This document shows, piece after piece, positions 45,020-54,326 of a DNA stretch of 59,070 bases (positions within the stretch are counted from its first letter, which is position 1; the number at the start of each line of letters is the position of its first letter). The position numbers were made by a program, and so were the translations under genes. This stretch comes from an uncultured Eubacterium sp. (GTDB taxonomy: Bacteria > Bacillota > Clostridia > Lachnospirales > Lachnospiraceae), in the NCBI GenBank assembly GCA_947089855.1, contig CAMUML010000024.1, positions 1 to 59,070 on the forward strand, in the 5' to 3' direction. The notes under the pieces are model-generated. The model did no database searches and was not told the DNA's origin. It saw only the letters and a list, made by a program, of their open reading frames with translations.

Positions 45020-47440
45020 CTATTTACGCAGCTCTATGCCTTCTGATTCCAATGCTTTTAGGATACGGCCTAACGGTGCATTTACTGCTTCATCGTCTAA
45101 GGTACGGTCTGGCGCCCGGAAAGTGATCGAATAAGCCAGGGATTTAAATCCAAGTTTAATCTGGTTCCCTTCATAAATATCAAACAGCTGGTAGCTTTCC
45201 AGGTACTGCCCGCCTTTGGCCTCTATGATTGTTTCAATGTCGCCGGCCAGTATGCGTTTCGGGCATACCATACTGATGTCGCGGGTAACGGCTGGGAATT
45301 TTGCAATTCCGGTATATTTACGGTCAAAGCTGGCACGTTCTACAATCTGCGGCATATCGATGACAGCAAGGTAAACACGCTCCTTAATGGAGTAGTTTGC
45401 GGCTACCGCCGGGTGTACTTCCCCAAAATAGCCGACTACAGCACCGTCATATGCCACAGTGGCCTGGCGGCCTGGGTGCAGGAACGGTTTTTGGGCATCT
45501 GGCTGGTACGCTGGTTTTTTACGCATGCCGGCTTGTTCAAAAAATTCCTCAATCACGCCTTTCATTGTGTAAAAATCGCCGTCGCCGTACATGCCAAGCG
45601 TAAATTGCATCCGCTCGTCCGGAAGTTCGGACAACGGCAGTTCTTTTGGCAGGTAAATATTTCCAAGTTCGTACAGGCGTACATTTTTATTCCTTCTATT
45701 GTAATTTGTAGAAAGGGAAGACAGCATACCATGAATCGGGACCGTGCGCATAATGCTGAAATCTTCGCCTAATGGGTTTGCAATCACCACTGCCTTGCGC
45801 AGGCTGGAATCCTTTGGAAGCAGCAGCTTGTCAAATACTTTTGGGCTTTCAAACGAATACGACATCCCTTGGCTGAAACCGCAGTATTGTGCGACGTCCC
45901 TGGCAATCGCTTCGATACGCAGTTTTAACGGCAACTTTCCAGTCGTCGCTTCCCCAGACGGCAGTGTGGTACCGATCTTATCATAGCCGTAAAACCGGGC
46001 CACTTCTTCTGCCAGGTCTGCCCCGCATTCCAAGTCCTGGCGCCATGTTGGGATCAGCACCTGGTTGGTATTTTTATCATATCCTAATTCAATTTTTTCA
46101 AAATATGCGAGCATCTGCTCTGGCGCAATCTGCGTACCGAGCAGCCGGTTGTATTTTTCCGGTTCAAACGGTATCTGCCTGCCTTCTTTCACCGTTGGAT
46201 ATACGTCTACGGCGCCTCCGACTACTTCCCCAGCCCCTAGTGCTTCGACCAGCTGGCATGCACGGTCTATCGCTAAGATGGCATTATTGGGGTCCAGCCC
46301 TTTTTCAAATTTACTGGACGCATCGGTACGCATTCCGATTTTTTTTGCGGAATGGCGGATATTTGTCCCGTCAAAGCAGGCTGCTTCAAAAAGCATAGTG
46401 GTAACATGGTCCGTGATCATAGAATTTTCGCCGCCCATAATGCCGGCAATGCCAATTGGTTTTTGTGCATCGCAAATCATTAATACGGAATCGTCTAATG
46501 TGCGTTCCTGGCCGTCTAAGGTGGTGAATTTCTCGTCCTTTTGGGCACGGCGTACTACAATCTGCCGGCCGGCAACCGTATCCAGGTCATAAGCGTGCAT
46601 TGGCTGCCCAAATTCTTCCATGACATAGTTTGTAATGTCTACAATATTGTTGATTGGGCGGATACCATGTGCTGCAAGCCTGCGCTGCATCCATTCCGGC
46701 GACGGTGCGATCCGGATATTTTTTACCACACGTGCAACATAACGCGGGCACAAGGCGGTATCTTCCACCGTTACTTTAATATATTGGCTGGCATCTTCCA
46801 CATTCCCAGTCGGCGCGATGGCCGGAGGCTGAAATGGCAGGCCAAACGTTGCGGCAGCTTCGCGCGCAATACCAACCACGCTAAAGCAGTCCACACGGTT
46901 GGATGTTATTTCATATTCTACGGATACGTCGTCCAGCCCAAGTTCCTTTACCGCATCTGCCCCAACGGCAGCGGTATCATCAAAAATATAAATGCCGTCT
47001 TCCGGTGCATTTGGATACATATCCCTGGAGGATCCAAGTTCTTCAATGGAACACATCATGCCGTTGGACACAACGCCCCTTAATTTGCCTTTTTTGATCT
47101 TCACGCCGCCTTCGGTTTTTGATCCGTCATGGCCGCCAGCTACACGCCCGCCATCCAACACAACCGGCACTTTTTGCCCCTGTGCAATATTTTTCGCGCC
47201 AGTCACAATCTGTACCGGTTCCCCGCTGCCAACCGCTACTTGGCAGACAACCAGTTTGTCTGCATCCGGGTGTGGCTGGATGTCTAAAATCTGTCCAACC
47301 ACAATATGGTCCAGGTCTTTGTCAAATGCTTCAAACCCTTCTACCTTTGTACCGGAAAGCGTCATAGCATCCATATATTCCTGTGGGCTGACATCCAGCC
47401 CGGGTACCAGTTCTTTTATCCACTTTAAAGAAGTATTCAT
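45020..47440 (-). CDS. pheT: Phenylalanyl-tRNA synthetase beta subunit
   Basis: PheT forms the (alpha-beta)2 enzyme that charges tRNA-Phe and holds the editing site. The 806-residue protein is of normal length for Firmicutes. It has the N-terminal EMAP-like tRNA-binding domain ([16 protein letters not shown]), a B3/B4 editing region, B5 ([14 protein letters not shown]), and the C-terminal FDX anticodon-binding domain ([14 protein letters not shown]). A GGAGGGAT site precedes the ATG. It follows pheS by 15 bp under the same T-box. Confidence 0.97.
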   Translation of the reverse strand: MNTSLKWIKELVPGLDVSPQEYMDAMTLSGTKVEGFEAFDKDLDHIVVGQILDIQPHPDADKLVVCQVAVGSGEPVQIVTGAKNIAQGQKVPVVLDGGRVAGGHDGSKTEGGVKIKKGKLRGVVSNGMMCSIEELGSSRDMYPNAPEDGIYIFDDTAAVGADAVKELGLDDVSVEYEITSNRVDCFSVVGIAREAAATFGLPFQPPAIAPTGNVEDASQYIKVTVEDTALCPRYVARVVKNIRIAPSPEWMQRRLAAHGIRPINNIVDITNYVMEEFGQPMHAYDLDTVAGRQIVVRRAQKDEKFTTLDGQERTLDDSVLMICDAQKPIGIAGIMGGENSMITDHVTTMLFEAACFDGTNIRHSAKKIGMRTDASSKFEKGLDPNNAILAIDRACQLVEALGAGEVVGGAVDVYPTVKEGRQIPFEPEKYNRLLGTQIAPEQMLAYFEKIELGYDKNTNQVLIPTWRQDLECGADLAEEVARFYGYDKIGTTLPSGEATTGKLPLKLRIEAIARDVAQYCGFSQGMSYSFESPKVFDKLLLPKDSSLRKAVVIANPLGEDFSIMRTVPIHGMLSSLSTNYNRRNKNVRLYELGNIYLPKELPLSELPDERMQFTLGMYGDGDFYTMKGVIEEFFEQAGMRKKPAYQPDAQKPFLHPGRQATVAYDGAVVGYFGEVHPAVAANYSIKERVYLAVIDMPQIVERASFDRKYTGIAKFPAVTRDISMVCPKRILAGDIETIIEAKGGQYLESYQLFDIYEGNQIKLGFKSLAYSITFRAPDRTLDDEAVNAPLGRILKALESEGIELRK

Positions 47441-47455
47441 GTCTATCCCTCCAAC

Positions 47456-48475
47456 TTAAAACTGCGCCAAAAACCGGCTGTCGTTTTCATATAACAGGCG
47501 CATATCGTCAATTTCATATTTTAAAAGTGCAATACGCTCCAGCCCTACGCCAAATGCAAAGCCGGAATATTCCTCTGGGTCGATGCCGCTCATCTTTAGC
47601 ACCTTTGGATGGATCATGCCGCACCCTAAAATCTCGATCCAGCCGCTGCCCTTGCAGAACCGGCACCCTTTCCCGCCGCATTTAAAGCATGTTACGTCCA
47701 TTTCCGCACTTGGCTCCGTAAATGGGAAATGATGCGGGCGGAATTTTACTTTGGAGCCTGCCCCAAACAGCTCCTTGGCAAATTCAGCCAGGGTCCCTTT
47801 TAAATCAGCAAACGTAATGCCCTTATCGATCACCATGCCTTCAATCTGATGGAAAGACGGGGAATGCGTAGCATCCACTTCGTCAGACCGGAACACACGC
47901 CCTGGTGCGATCATGCGGATCGGAAGCGGGTGGGTTTCCATTGTCCGTACCTGGACAGGGGATGTCTGTGTACGCAGCAAAATTTTATTATTGATGTAAA
48001 AAGTGTCCTGTTCATCCTTTGCCGGATGGTCTGGCGGGATATTTAATGCTTCAAAATTATAATAATCATATTCCACTTCAGGGCCTTCAACTACTTCATA
48101 GCCCATCCCGATAAAAATACGCTCTACTTCTTCCAGTGCGACCGTATTTGGATGCCGGTGCCCGACGCGGTTGCGCTTTGCCGGCAGGGTAACATCGATC
48201 ACTTCCTGTTTTAGACGGAAGTTCAGTTCGGCTTCCTCCAGCTTTTTTTTAGTATCTTCCAGCATTTCCTCAATAGCGGCCCTGGTATCGTTGACCAGCT
48301 GGCCGACGGCTGGACGGTCTTCTGGGAGTACGTCTTTCATGCTTTTTAAGACGGCTGTAAGTTCCCCTTTTTTTCCAAGGAAAGCTACCCGCACGTCGTT
48401 TAATTTGGATAGTTCTTCAGAAGCCTGGATCTGGCGCATGGCTTCTTCTTTGATTTTTTGCAGTTTTTCTTTCAT
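47456..48475 (-). CDS. pheS: Phenylalanyl-tRNA synthetase alpha subunit
   Basis: PheS holds the aminoacylation site for phenylalanine. The 339-residue protein has an N-terminal coiled coil (about 1-85), the class II motif 2 region HTSPVQVRTM and VFRSDEVDATHSPSFHQ, a cysteine cluster (CFKCGGKGCRFCKGSGW) and motif 3 GFAFGVGLERIALLKY. An AGGAGACC site precedes the ATG. It is the first gene after the T-box leader (48594-48935). Confidence 0.97.
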   Translation of the reverse strand: MKEKLQKIKEEAMRQIQASEELSKLNDVRVAFLGKKGELTAVLKSMKDVLPEDRPAVGQLVNDTRAAIEEMLEDTKKKLEEAELNFRLKQEVIDVTLPAKRNRVGHRHPNTVALEEVERIFIGMGYEVVEGPEVEYDYYNFEALNIPPDHPAKDEQDTFYINNKILLRTQTSPVQVRTMETHPLPIRMIAPGRVFRSDEVDATHSPSFHQIEGMVIDKGITFADLKGTLAEFAKELFGAGSKVKFRPHHFPFTEPSAEMDVTCFKCGGKGCRFCKGSGWIEILGCGMIHPKVLKMSGIDPEEYSGFAFGVGLERIALLKYEIDDMRLLYENDSRFLAQF

Positions 48476-48593
48476 TGCAAGGTCTCCTTATATAAAAAAT
48501 AAATAAAAAATCTGTGCAAATACCGCCGTTGAAATTTTGCCTTGCACTGACGCGAATCAGCCAGTACGAAAGGCTGGGCCAATAAAAGGCAAT

Positions 48594-48935
48594 AAAAAAA
48601 CCCCATCCCTAAAAAGGGACGAAGCTATATCCGTGGTACCACCCTGATTCCTGCTGTGATGCGCAAAAAACAGCGAAAGCATGTTGCTGCCATGCCTTAA
48701 CTGCCTGGCTTAACTGGCAGGCACTTGAGATACGTAACGTGTATTGGCGTTCCAGGCTACGCAGGTACTGGTTTTGTACCGTTCCCCTGGACTGCTCCAG
48801 TGTGAAACCCCGAAAACCAGTGTTTCTAAAAAGCTCTCAGCGTGCCGCTTTTTTTCTCTGTCAGGCTTACTGGCTAACGGGCACCTAGGCAGTTGCTGCC
48901 TTGGCCACCTTCGATGCATTTTTCTATTAAAAACT
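48594..48935 (-). ncRNA. T-box leader of pheST, probably sensing uncharged tRNA-Phe
   Basis: The minus-strand leader contains the conserved T-box sequence GGGTGGTACCACGG (48631-48644). It is followed by the terminator GTCCCTTTTTAGGGAT, GGGG and seven Ts (48594-48619). Uncharged tRNA-Phe would pair with the T-box and favour the antiterminator, allowing pheST expression. A possible Phe specifier codon, TTC, lies at 48804-48806 in the context GGTTTCACACTGGAG; this assignment is inferred from position in the presumed Stem I. The leader boundaries are approximate. Confidence 0.9.
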
Positions 48936-48941
48936 GCACCC

Positions 48942-48970
48942 ATTATAGCGCAGTCTGGGCATTTAGGCAA
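48942..48970 (-). promoter_or_regulatory. Promoter of the pheS-pheT operon
   Basis: TTGCCT, 17-bp spacer and TATAAT on the minus strand, directly before the T-box leader. Confidence 0.7.
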
Positions 48971-49008
48971 GGAAAAAATTTAAAAATTTATAAAATGTTA
49001 TATTTTGG

Positions 49009-49102
49009 GTTACTATTTACGGGCCAGGAATGCGCATAAACTGCGCATTCCGTGAAAACATGATTCAGGAGTGAGGGGCTGGAAGCCTAACCCGCAGCCC
49101 CA
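49009..49102. repeat. Family B element, second copy, shortened
   Basis: The first 71 bp (GTTACTATTTACGGGCC, the GGAATGCGCA hairpin, TGATTCAGGAGTGAG) match 1824-1894 almost exactly. After that the sequence differs and ends in a GGGGCT/AGCCCC hairpin, without the far GTAAC end. It lies between the hemerythrin gene and the pheST promoter, and its last hairpin could serve as terminator for the hemerythrin gene. Confidence 0.8.
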
Positions 49103-49109
49103 TCATCCT

Positions 49110-50468
49110 TTATTTGGCCTTTTCAAAAAAACGGTCCACTTCTTTTTTCACAGATTCGGCTGAAAGCGATTTTAGCAAATACCCTTCCGGTTTTAATGCG
49201 ATCGCCCGTTTAACGCTGGCTTCATCTACCTTATTGGTTAAAAAAATAACTGGAATATCCGTAAATTTCCTTTCGGAACGGATCATTTCCAGAATCTGGC
49301 GCCCATTGCAGACTGGCATTTCATAGTCCAGCAAGATCAGGTCTGGCTTGGCAAGCGTGATCTTGCTGATGGCAGCTAATCCAGATTTTGCCGTAGCTAC
49401 TTCATAGTCGCTGCCAAACAGGCTTTGCATTGCTTGTAGCGTAAAGTCGGAATCATCTACTATAAGCAGCCTTTTTTTTGGTTTTTCTGCTATTTTTATG
49501 TCCTCTTGCATATGCAGGCATTTTTCTATTTTAGACATTGCATTTTTCGTAATAGATAAAACGCCGTCTTCACTATGCATCTTATCGGATGCAGACATGC
49601 AATATGCAAAATATCCGTCCCCAGTATCAAACAACATGCTAAACTGCGGATTTTGTTTTTGGAATACCTGCTGAAACTGCCCATAAGTCAAGACTTGCTC
49701 TGCTTTTTTTTCAAATTCCCCGGCAGCTGGGAGATACGTTTTTACTTGTTCTACTAGCTGCATTGCCAAATACCTGGCTACCTTTATCATCATTATGCTT
49801 ACAGCTTTGGACTTAATGTCTACTACATTCCCAATGGCATGGGCAATCATCTGTTCTTCAAAAATAAAGTAGAATTCCAGCTTTTTTGCTTGCCTATTGC
49901 TGTAAATGATCCGGTAATAAATGCCGTCTCCAAACTTCTCACCTCCATAATAGCTGCTGATAAGCTGTGTGTGGATATGGAACATATGGTGCAGCAGGCT
50001 GATAATTGCCTGGCCCATAACCGCCTGTTCTTCCTCTGGAAGAAGGTTTTTCCATTGATTTTCCGTCTTTTTGCCTACGATCCTATGGTCTTCCACTAAT
50101 GTATGCCCTATCAGCCAGCTGGCGCATACACCTAGGAAATGGCTGATGGCGCTTTTGGAATAATTGGTCCGTTCCAGCTCTTTTTCTAATGCGGGAAGCG
50201 TCCGTTCGCGGAAATTTTTATGGATATGCCGGTGTGTGTTTAACCCTTCATATCCAATCGAAGCCATGTAGTTTTCTTCATCGGAACAGTGCGCAAGCGC
50301 ATAGTCTTTAAAGTACTTTATCGCTTCTTGGCAGGCAAAATGGCTTTTTTCCTCCTGCTTTGTGAAAACAAATAATTTATTAAGGATATGGAACAGCTTT
50401 TCATGTTCCCTATCAATGATTTCTACTCCAATATTATACTTTTCATTCCATACCAATTGATTTTCCAT
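49110..50468 (-). CDS. Bacteriohemerythrin with a C-terminal response-regulator receiver
   Basis: The 452-residue protein begins with a hemerythrin domain (about 1-135) that would bind a di-iron centre and sense or carry oxygen. The ligands are visible: H22, HCSDE (60-64), HRHIH (79-83) and HTLVED (122-127). The C-terminal 115 residues are a receiver, with RLLIVDDSDFT, the acceptor Asp in LILLDYEMPVCNG, FLTNK and YLLKSL. The middle (about 140-330) is not recognised; it has helix-rich stretches (IMMIKVARYLAMQLVEQV) and a segment GDGYFAYCMSASDKM. Together these suggest an oxygen-linked signalling protein, perhaps tied to chemotaxis. It stands alone, with a normal AAAGGGG site. Confidence 0.88.
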   Translation of the reverse strand: MENQLVWNEKYNIGVEIIDREHEKLFHILNKLFVFTKQEEKSHFACQEAIKYFKDYALAHCSDEENYMASIGYEGLNTHRHIHKNFRERTLPALEKELERTNYSKSAISHFLGVCASWLIGHTLVEDHRIVGKKTENQWKNLLPEEEQAVMGQAIISLLHHMFHIHTQLISSYYGGEKFGDGIYYRIIYSNRQAKKLEFYFIFEEQMIAHAIGNVVDIKSKAVSIMMIKVARYLAMQLVEQVKTYLPAAGEFEKKAEQVLTYGQFQQVFQKQNPQFSMLFDTGDGYFAYCMSASDKMHSEDGVLSITKNAMSKIEKCLHMQEDIKIAEKPKKRLLIVDDSDFTLQAMQSLFGSDYEVATAKSGLAAISKITLAKPDLILLDYEMPVCNGRQILEMIRSERKFTDIPVIFLTNKVDEASVKRAIALKPEGYLLKSLSAESVKKEVDRFFEKAK

Positions 50469-50496
50469 ACATGTTTCCCCTTTGCCATTTTAATAT

Positions 50497-50591
50497 GGTG
50501 CTGCACCCAGCCAGAAAGGAACATATTATGTGGTTGAATACTGCCAATGGGCTATGCAGGGGGAGGTTCGTTTCTGGCTGGATGCAGCACC
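50497..50591. repeat. Palindromic element with 26-bp arms
   Basis: The arms 50497-50522 and 50566-50591 (GGTGCTGCACCCAGCCAGAA and its inverse, two mismatches) flank 43 bp. A further 9-bp inverted repeat, GGGCGTGTT/AACACGCCC, spans 50593-50657. The total length is typical of a MITE, but I see no second copy in this window. Nothing else is visible before the terminator at 50758. Confidence 0.7.
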
Positions 50592-50757
50592 CGGGCGTGT
50601 TCGGAATGTAAACCAGGCCGTTCTTGCTACTGCTGTCTAAAATAATAAAACACGCCCTGGCAGGCCACCAATGATAGCCTATTGGTATATTTTATTCCGG
50701 TTTTGCAAAAATTCCCCTTTTGTTCCTGTTTTTATAGGTTTTTATTTGTAAACTATT

Positions 50758-50799
50758 AAAAAAGCATCCAAACCCAATGTAGGGTTTCGATGCTTTTTT
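50758..50799 (-). terminator. Terminator of the sucrose operon
   Basis: AAAAAAGCATC and AAACCC pair with GGGTTT and GATGCTTTTTT around a 6-nt loop, 16 bp after the GH32 stop. The arms' A and T runs make it a strong two-way terminator. Confidence 0.88.
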
Positions 50800-50815
50800 G
50801 CACAGTTTTCCTTTT

Positions 50816-52300
50816 TTAAACCAGATCATATTTCACAATATCCATCCATACGTCCCCATCGGCCAAAAAAGAAATCCCATCTGCTTCCTGGCGGGTATAG
50901 ATGGTGGCTGACATTGCCTGTTCCCCGCCGTTTACAAATACCTCTACACTAAACCGGTCAAGGATAATCCGCAGTTTTAATTCACCGTTTTTGCAGTCTA
51001 CCAGGCTTCTGCGCTGATGGATGACGGCCCTTCTGGAGCCGGAAAATTTCCGGTCAATTTTAAGTATGGATTCTTCTGGGCGCAGGCTTAGTGAGGTATA
51101 AAATTCCTCATCCTGTGCAAGACGGATGGAAAATTTCCGGTACATGGTATTGCTGCCTGGACGGATGGAAAGCTCCATATCTACCCTGCGTCCGCAGATG
51201 CCTGCAAAACGGGCAGTTCCGTGGACATGCACATTTTGGTAAGCGGCCTTGCCGCTTCGCATGGCATCTAGTTCTTTTACCGGCCATTGGTAGAGCCTGC
51301 CGTTTTTGACATGCAGCTCCCTTGGCAGGCTCATCTGCCCAAACCATAACGGGCGTTCGGAAACCCGCGTACTGCAGGTATCCCAGTTTTGCATCCAGCC
51401 AATCATGATCCGCCGGCCGTCCGGCGCCAGTATGGTCTGCGGTGCATAAAAATCAATTCCATAATCAATGGATTGGCTGGATTCTTCGCAAAAAGTATCT
51501 GTGTATCCGTCGTAACTGCCAATAAGGCATAACGTCCCGTTTCCGTTATGGTATTCAAACCCCTGCGGCATCATATCCTGCGGGCTGGTCAAAAGTACCC
51601 CTTTTCCATCGAGCAAAAAAAAGTCCGGGCATTCCCACATCAAGCCGAAACGGTTATGGTTTGCAATAAAAACTTTTTTAAAGTTCCAATGGAAGCCGTT
51701 TGTGCTAGTATACAATAAGATATGGCCGCTTCCGTCAGCTGGACGGTTTCCAACTACACAGCAATAGGTACCGTCTTCCTTTTGCCACATTTTCGGATCC
51801 CGGAAATCAAAACGGCTGGAGCCTTCTGGAAGGTCTTTTTCATCTAAAACGGGGTTATTTTCGTATTTTTCATAATCTGTGCCATCCCCAACAGCCAGGC
51901 ATTGGGCCTGGATTTCCAAAGTACCGCCGTTTTTTTGCCGTTCCTGCACGACGCCGGTATACATGAGCAGATGCCGGCCGTCCGGGAGCGTTAATGCACT
52001 TCCGGAAAAACACCCGTCCCTGTCGTATATCTCGTCTGGCGCCAGTGCTGCCGGCAAATACTCCCAGTGCAGGAGGTCGCGGCTGACCGCATGGCCCCAA
52101 TGCATTGGGCCCCATACCGAATCATAGGGATGGTACTGGTAAAACATATGGTATACCCCGTTATAGTACGAAAATCCGTTCGGGTCATTCATCCAGCCTA
52201 TCCGCGCAGACAAATGGAATGCCGGCCTTTCCGCTTCTTTGATAAGTTTCTCGCAAGCCTCTTCGTATTTACGGGCTTCGCGCAATGTCTGACTTGCCAT
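50816..52300 (-). CDS. Glycoside hydrolase family 32 (sucrose or sucrose-6-phosphate hydrolase)
   Basis: GH32 enzymes hydrolyse beta-fructosides such as sucrose and short fructans. The 494-residue protein has the three acidic motifs: WMNDPNG with the nucleophile D39, FRDP (D168) and EC with the acid/base E223. FSGSA also matches. It lacks a signal peptide, so it acts in the cytoplasm, on sugar brought in by the ABC importer. Because uptake is by ABC and not PTS, unphosphorylated sucrose or fructo-oligosaccharide is the likely substrate. The start has an AGGAGACAG site. It is the last gene of the operon. Confidence 0.93.
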   Translation of the reverse strand: MASQTLREARKYEEACEKLIKEAERPAFHLSARIGWMNDPNGFSYYNGVYHMFYQYHPYDSVWGPMHWGHAVSRDLLHWEYLPAALAPDEIYDRDGCFSGSALTLPDGRHLLMYTGVVQERQKNGGTLEIQAQCLAVGDGTDYEKYENNPVLDEKDLPEGSSRFDFRDPKMWQKEDGTYCCVVGNRPADGSGHILLYTSTNGFHWNFKKVFIANHNRFGLMWECPDFFLLDGKGVLLTSPQDMMPQGFEYHNGNGTLCLIGSYDGYTDTFCEESSQSIDYGIDFYAPQTILAPDGRRIMIGWMQNWDTCSTRVSERPLWFGQMSLPRELHVKNGRLYQWPVKELDAMRSGKAAYQNVHVHGTARFAGICGRRVDMELSIRPGSNTMYRKFSIRLAQDEEFYTSLSLRPEESILKIDRKFSGSRRAVIHQRRSLVDCKNGELKLRIILDRFSVEVFVNGGEQAMSATIYTRQEADGISFLADGDVWMDIVKYDLV

Positions 52301-52333
52301 ATCTGTCTCCTTTTGTCATCATAGATATAAGAA

Positions 52334-52352
52334 GCAGGCATTTTATGCCTGC
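52334..52352 (-). other. Stem-loop over the lacI-type stop codon
   Basis: GCAGGCAT and ATGCCTGC form an 8-bp stem with a 3-nt loop, which contains part of the TAA stop. The tail (TTCTTAT) is weak, so it may reduce but not stop transcription into the GH32 gene. Confidence 0.5.
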
Positions 52353-53332
52353 CTAGTTGTCCCTCCATATACAAACGTAACCGGAAGGATTGTCATTTGG
52401 TCAACTGGCTCTTTATGGATCAGCCGGATGGCTTTATCTACACTCACTTTTGCCATATCTTTTATGGGCTGTGCAATGGAAGATAGCAAGTATGCCCCTT
52501 TGTTCATATGTTTTAGCCCGTCATGCCCGATTACCTGCACATCCTGCGGTACCTGGATGCCCAATTGGCGCAGCAATTCTAAAACGGCCAGTGCGAGCCC
52601 GTCGGTACTCGTATAAATACCATCAAAAAAAAGTACCCCGCCTTGCATATGGCTTTTTAAATACTGATAAATATCCGCTTCTGAATAGGATTCGGTATCA
52701 TCTCCAAAATCAACCATTTTATAAACAACGCCCTGTTTCTGGCAGGAAGCTTCAAACCCCTGTCCACGTTTTAACGTTTCGCTTTCTAATGTGGAACCAG
52801 TCCGGATAAATAAAAGGCGCTTGCTGCCGCCTGCTACTAAATACTCGGCAGCCAGTTCCCCGCCGTGGAAATTATCGGAAGATACGCAGCAAATATCCGT
52901 TTTGAAATGCCTGTCAATCATAACCATTGGTATATCACCGGATAGATATGGCTCTGTTTCATTATAAGTAACCCCAATAATTCCGTCTACCCGGTTTTGA
53001 TGCACCAGTTTTAAATAATAAGCTTCTTTTGCAACATCTTTTTGGGATTGGCATAAAAACATTTTATAGCCGCGCTGGTACAGTTCCCTTTCGATATAGG
53101 AAACCAAACATGCAAAAAACGGGTTTAATATATCCGGTACAATCACGGCGATCGTATAGGTATCGTTTGTCCGAAGGCCACGTGCATAATAATTCATCTG
53201 GTATCCCAACTTTGCAATGGACGCTTCCACTTTTTTCTTATTTTTTGCGCTGACATGTTGTCCATTTAATACTTTTGATACGGTTCCAACCGCTACGCCT
53301 GCGTCGTTTGCTACATCTTTGATCGTTGCCAT
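52343..53332 (-). CDS. LacI-family regulator of the sucrose operon
   Basis: This 329-residue repressor has the LacI helix-turn-helix at its start (TIKDVANDAGVAVGTVSKVL) with the hinge helix, followed by a periplasmic-binding-like sensor domain (IAVIVPDILNPFFACL, GVLFFDGIYTSTDGLA, VQVIGHDG). It would bind a sugar and release the operators at 56724 and 56908. The start at 53332 has a GGAGGGGCT site; a longer in-frame ATG reading (from 53434) would run through a hairpin. It lies between the permease and GH32 genes, so it is part of the operon it controls. Confidence 0.93.
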   Translation of the reverse strand: MATIKDVANDAGVAVGTVSKVLNGQHVSAKNKKKVEASIAKLGYQMNYYARGLRTNDTYTIAVIVPDILNPFFACLVSYIERELYQRGYKMFLCQSQKDVAKEAYYLKLVHQNRVDGIIGVTYNETEPYLSGDIPMVMIDRHFKTDICCVSSDNFHGGELAAEYLVAGGSKRLLFIRTGSTLESETLKRGQGFEASCQKQGVVYKMVDFGDDTESYSEADIYQYLKSHMQGGVLFFDGIYTSTDGLALAVLELLRQLGIQVPQDVQVIGHDGLKHMNKGAYLLSSIAQPIKDMAKVSVDKAIRLIHKEPVDQMTILPVTFVYGGTTRQA

Positions 53333-53380
53333 AGCCCCTCCACCACTGACTATCTTGATGGAGGTCCTTTTTTCGGAAAT

Positions 53381-53438
53381 ATTTATGGAATGGCCCCCTT
53401 TCCAGGGGCGTCCGTTCGGCCTCCACCATTCCATAAAT
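53381..53438 (-). other. Intercistronic hairpin between permease and regulator genes
   Basis: ATTTATGGAATGG and CCATTCCATAAAT form a perfect 13-bp stem, with a small inner CCCCT/AGGGG hairpin. It lies between the importer genes and the regulator gene. Such hairpins often stabilise the upstream mRNA, giving more transporter than regulator; this is an inference. Confidence 0.65.
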
Positions 53439-53471
53439 TATACCATGACTTCTAGAAATTTCAATTCTTTC

Positions 53472-54317
53472 TTAGTTTTTCGCGCCTGTAGAAGCAATGC
53501 CTGCTACATAGTATTTTTGAAGCAGCAAAAAGATAATTAAAACAGGGATCGTAACAATCGTCAGCCCTGCCATAACATTGCCGTAATTGACTGGGGAAAT
53601 GCTAAATAAGCTGCTCAGTGCCATCTGGATCGTCTGTTTGCTTGTATCGGAAATGACCATAACCGGCCATACGAAATCATTCCACAGCGCAATAAATACT
53701 AGGATGGTAACCGTTGCATAGATAGGCTTTGCAAGTGGCACGATTAACTGGAAAAATGTACGCATTGCGCTGGCGCCGTCTAGTTTTGCCGCCTCTTCAA
53801 TGCTTTCTGGAATCCCAAGAAAATTCTGGCGGAACAAAAAGATATACATTGGGCTGGCAATAACAGGCAAGACCAGTGCAGTATAAGAATCCGCAAGGCC
53901 AAGTTTATAGATAATGGAAAACTGCGGCAGCATAACTGTCTGTGCCGGGATTACCATGACTGCAAGCAGTACCGAGAATATAATATTTTTACCTGGAAAT
54001 TTCAGCCGCGCAAATGCATAGCCTGCCATAGAATTTACAACCAGCCCCAATGCAATCGCAACAATAATATAAGAAAAGGAGTTAAACATTGCTTTTGCAA
54101 GCGGGATCTTCGCCATAACTTCTTTGTAGTTGAAAAATACGTCTGGCTGGAAAGACGGCAGGAACGCCTGGATACCAGTAATATCGGAAAAAATACCTGC
54201 ATCATTTTTAAAAGAACTGACTACCATCCAGATAAGGGGAAACATAAAAATAATGGCAATGGCTGTTAATATGAGGTACATCCATATTTTGCTTCCCATT
54301 TTCATTTTTTTCTCCAT
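53472..54317 (-). CDS. Sugar ABC transporter permease (MalG/MsmG type)
   Basis: This inner-membrane permease (281 residues) has six helices and the EAA loop EAAKLDGASAMRTFFQLIVP, which contacts the ATPase. With the permease before it, it forms the channel of a CUT1-class importer. No ATPase gene lies in the operon, as is common in Firmicutes, where one MsmK-like subunit encoded elsewhere serves several importers. The ATG follows AGGAGGAA. It begins 9 bp after its partner stops. Confidence 0.95.
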   Translation of the reverse strand: MEKKMKMGSKIWMYLILTAIAIIFMFPLIWMVVSSFKNDAGIFSDITGIQAFLPSFQPDVFFNYKEVMAKIPLAKAMFNSFSYIIVAIALGLVVNSMAGYAFARLKFPGKNIIFSVLLAVMVIPAQTVMLPQFSIIYKLGLADSYTALVLPVIASPMYIFLFRQNFLGIPESIEEAAKLDGASAMRTFFQLIVPLAKPIYATVTILVFIALWNDFVWPVMVISDTSKQTIQMALSSLFSISPVNYGNVMAGLTIVTIPVLIIFLLLQKYYVAGIASTGAKN

Positions 54318-54326
54318 TTTTTCCTC

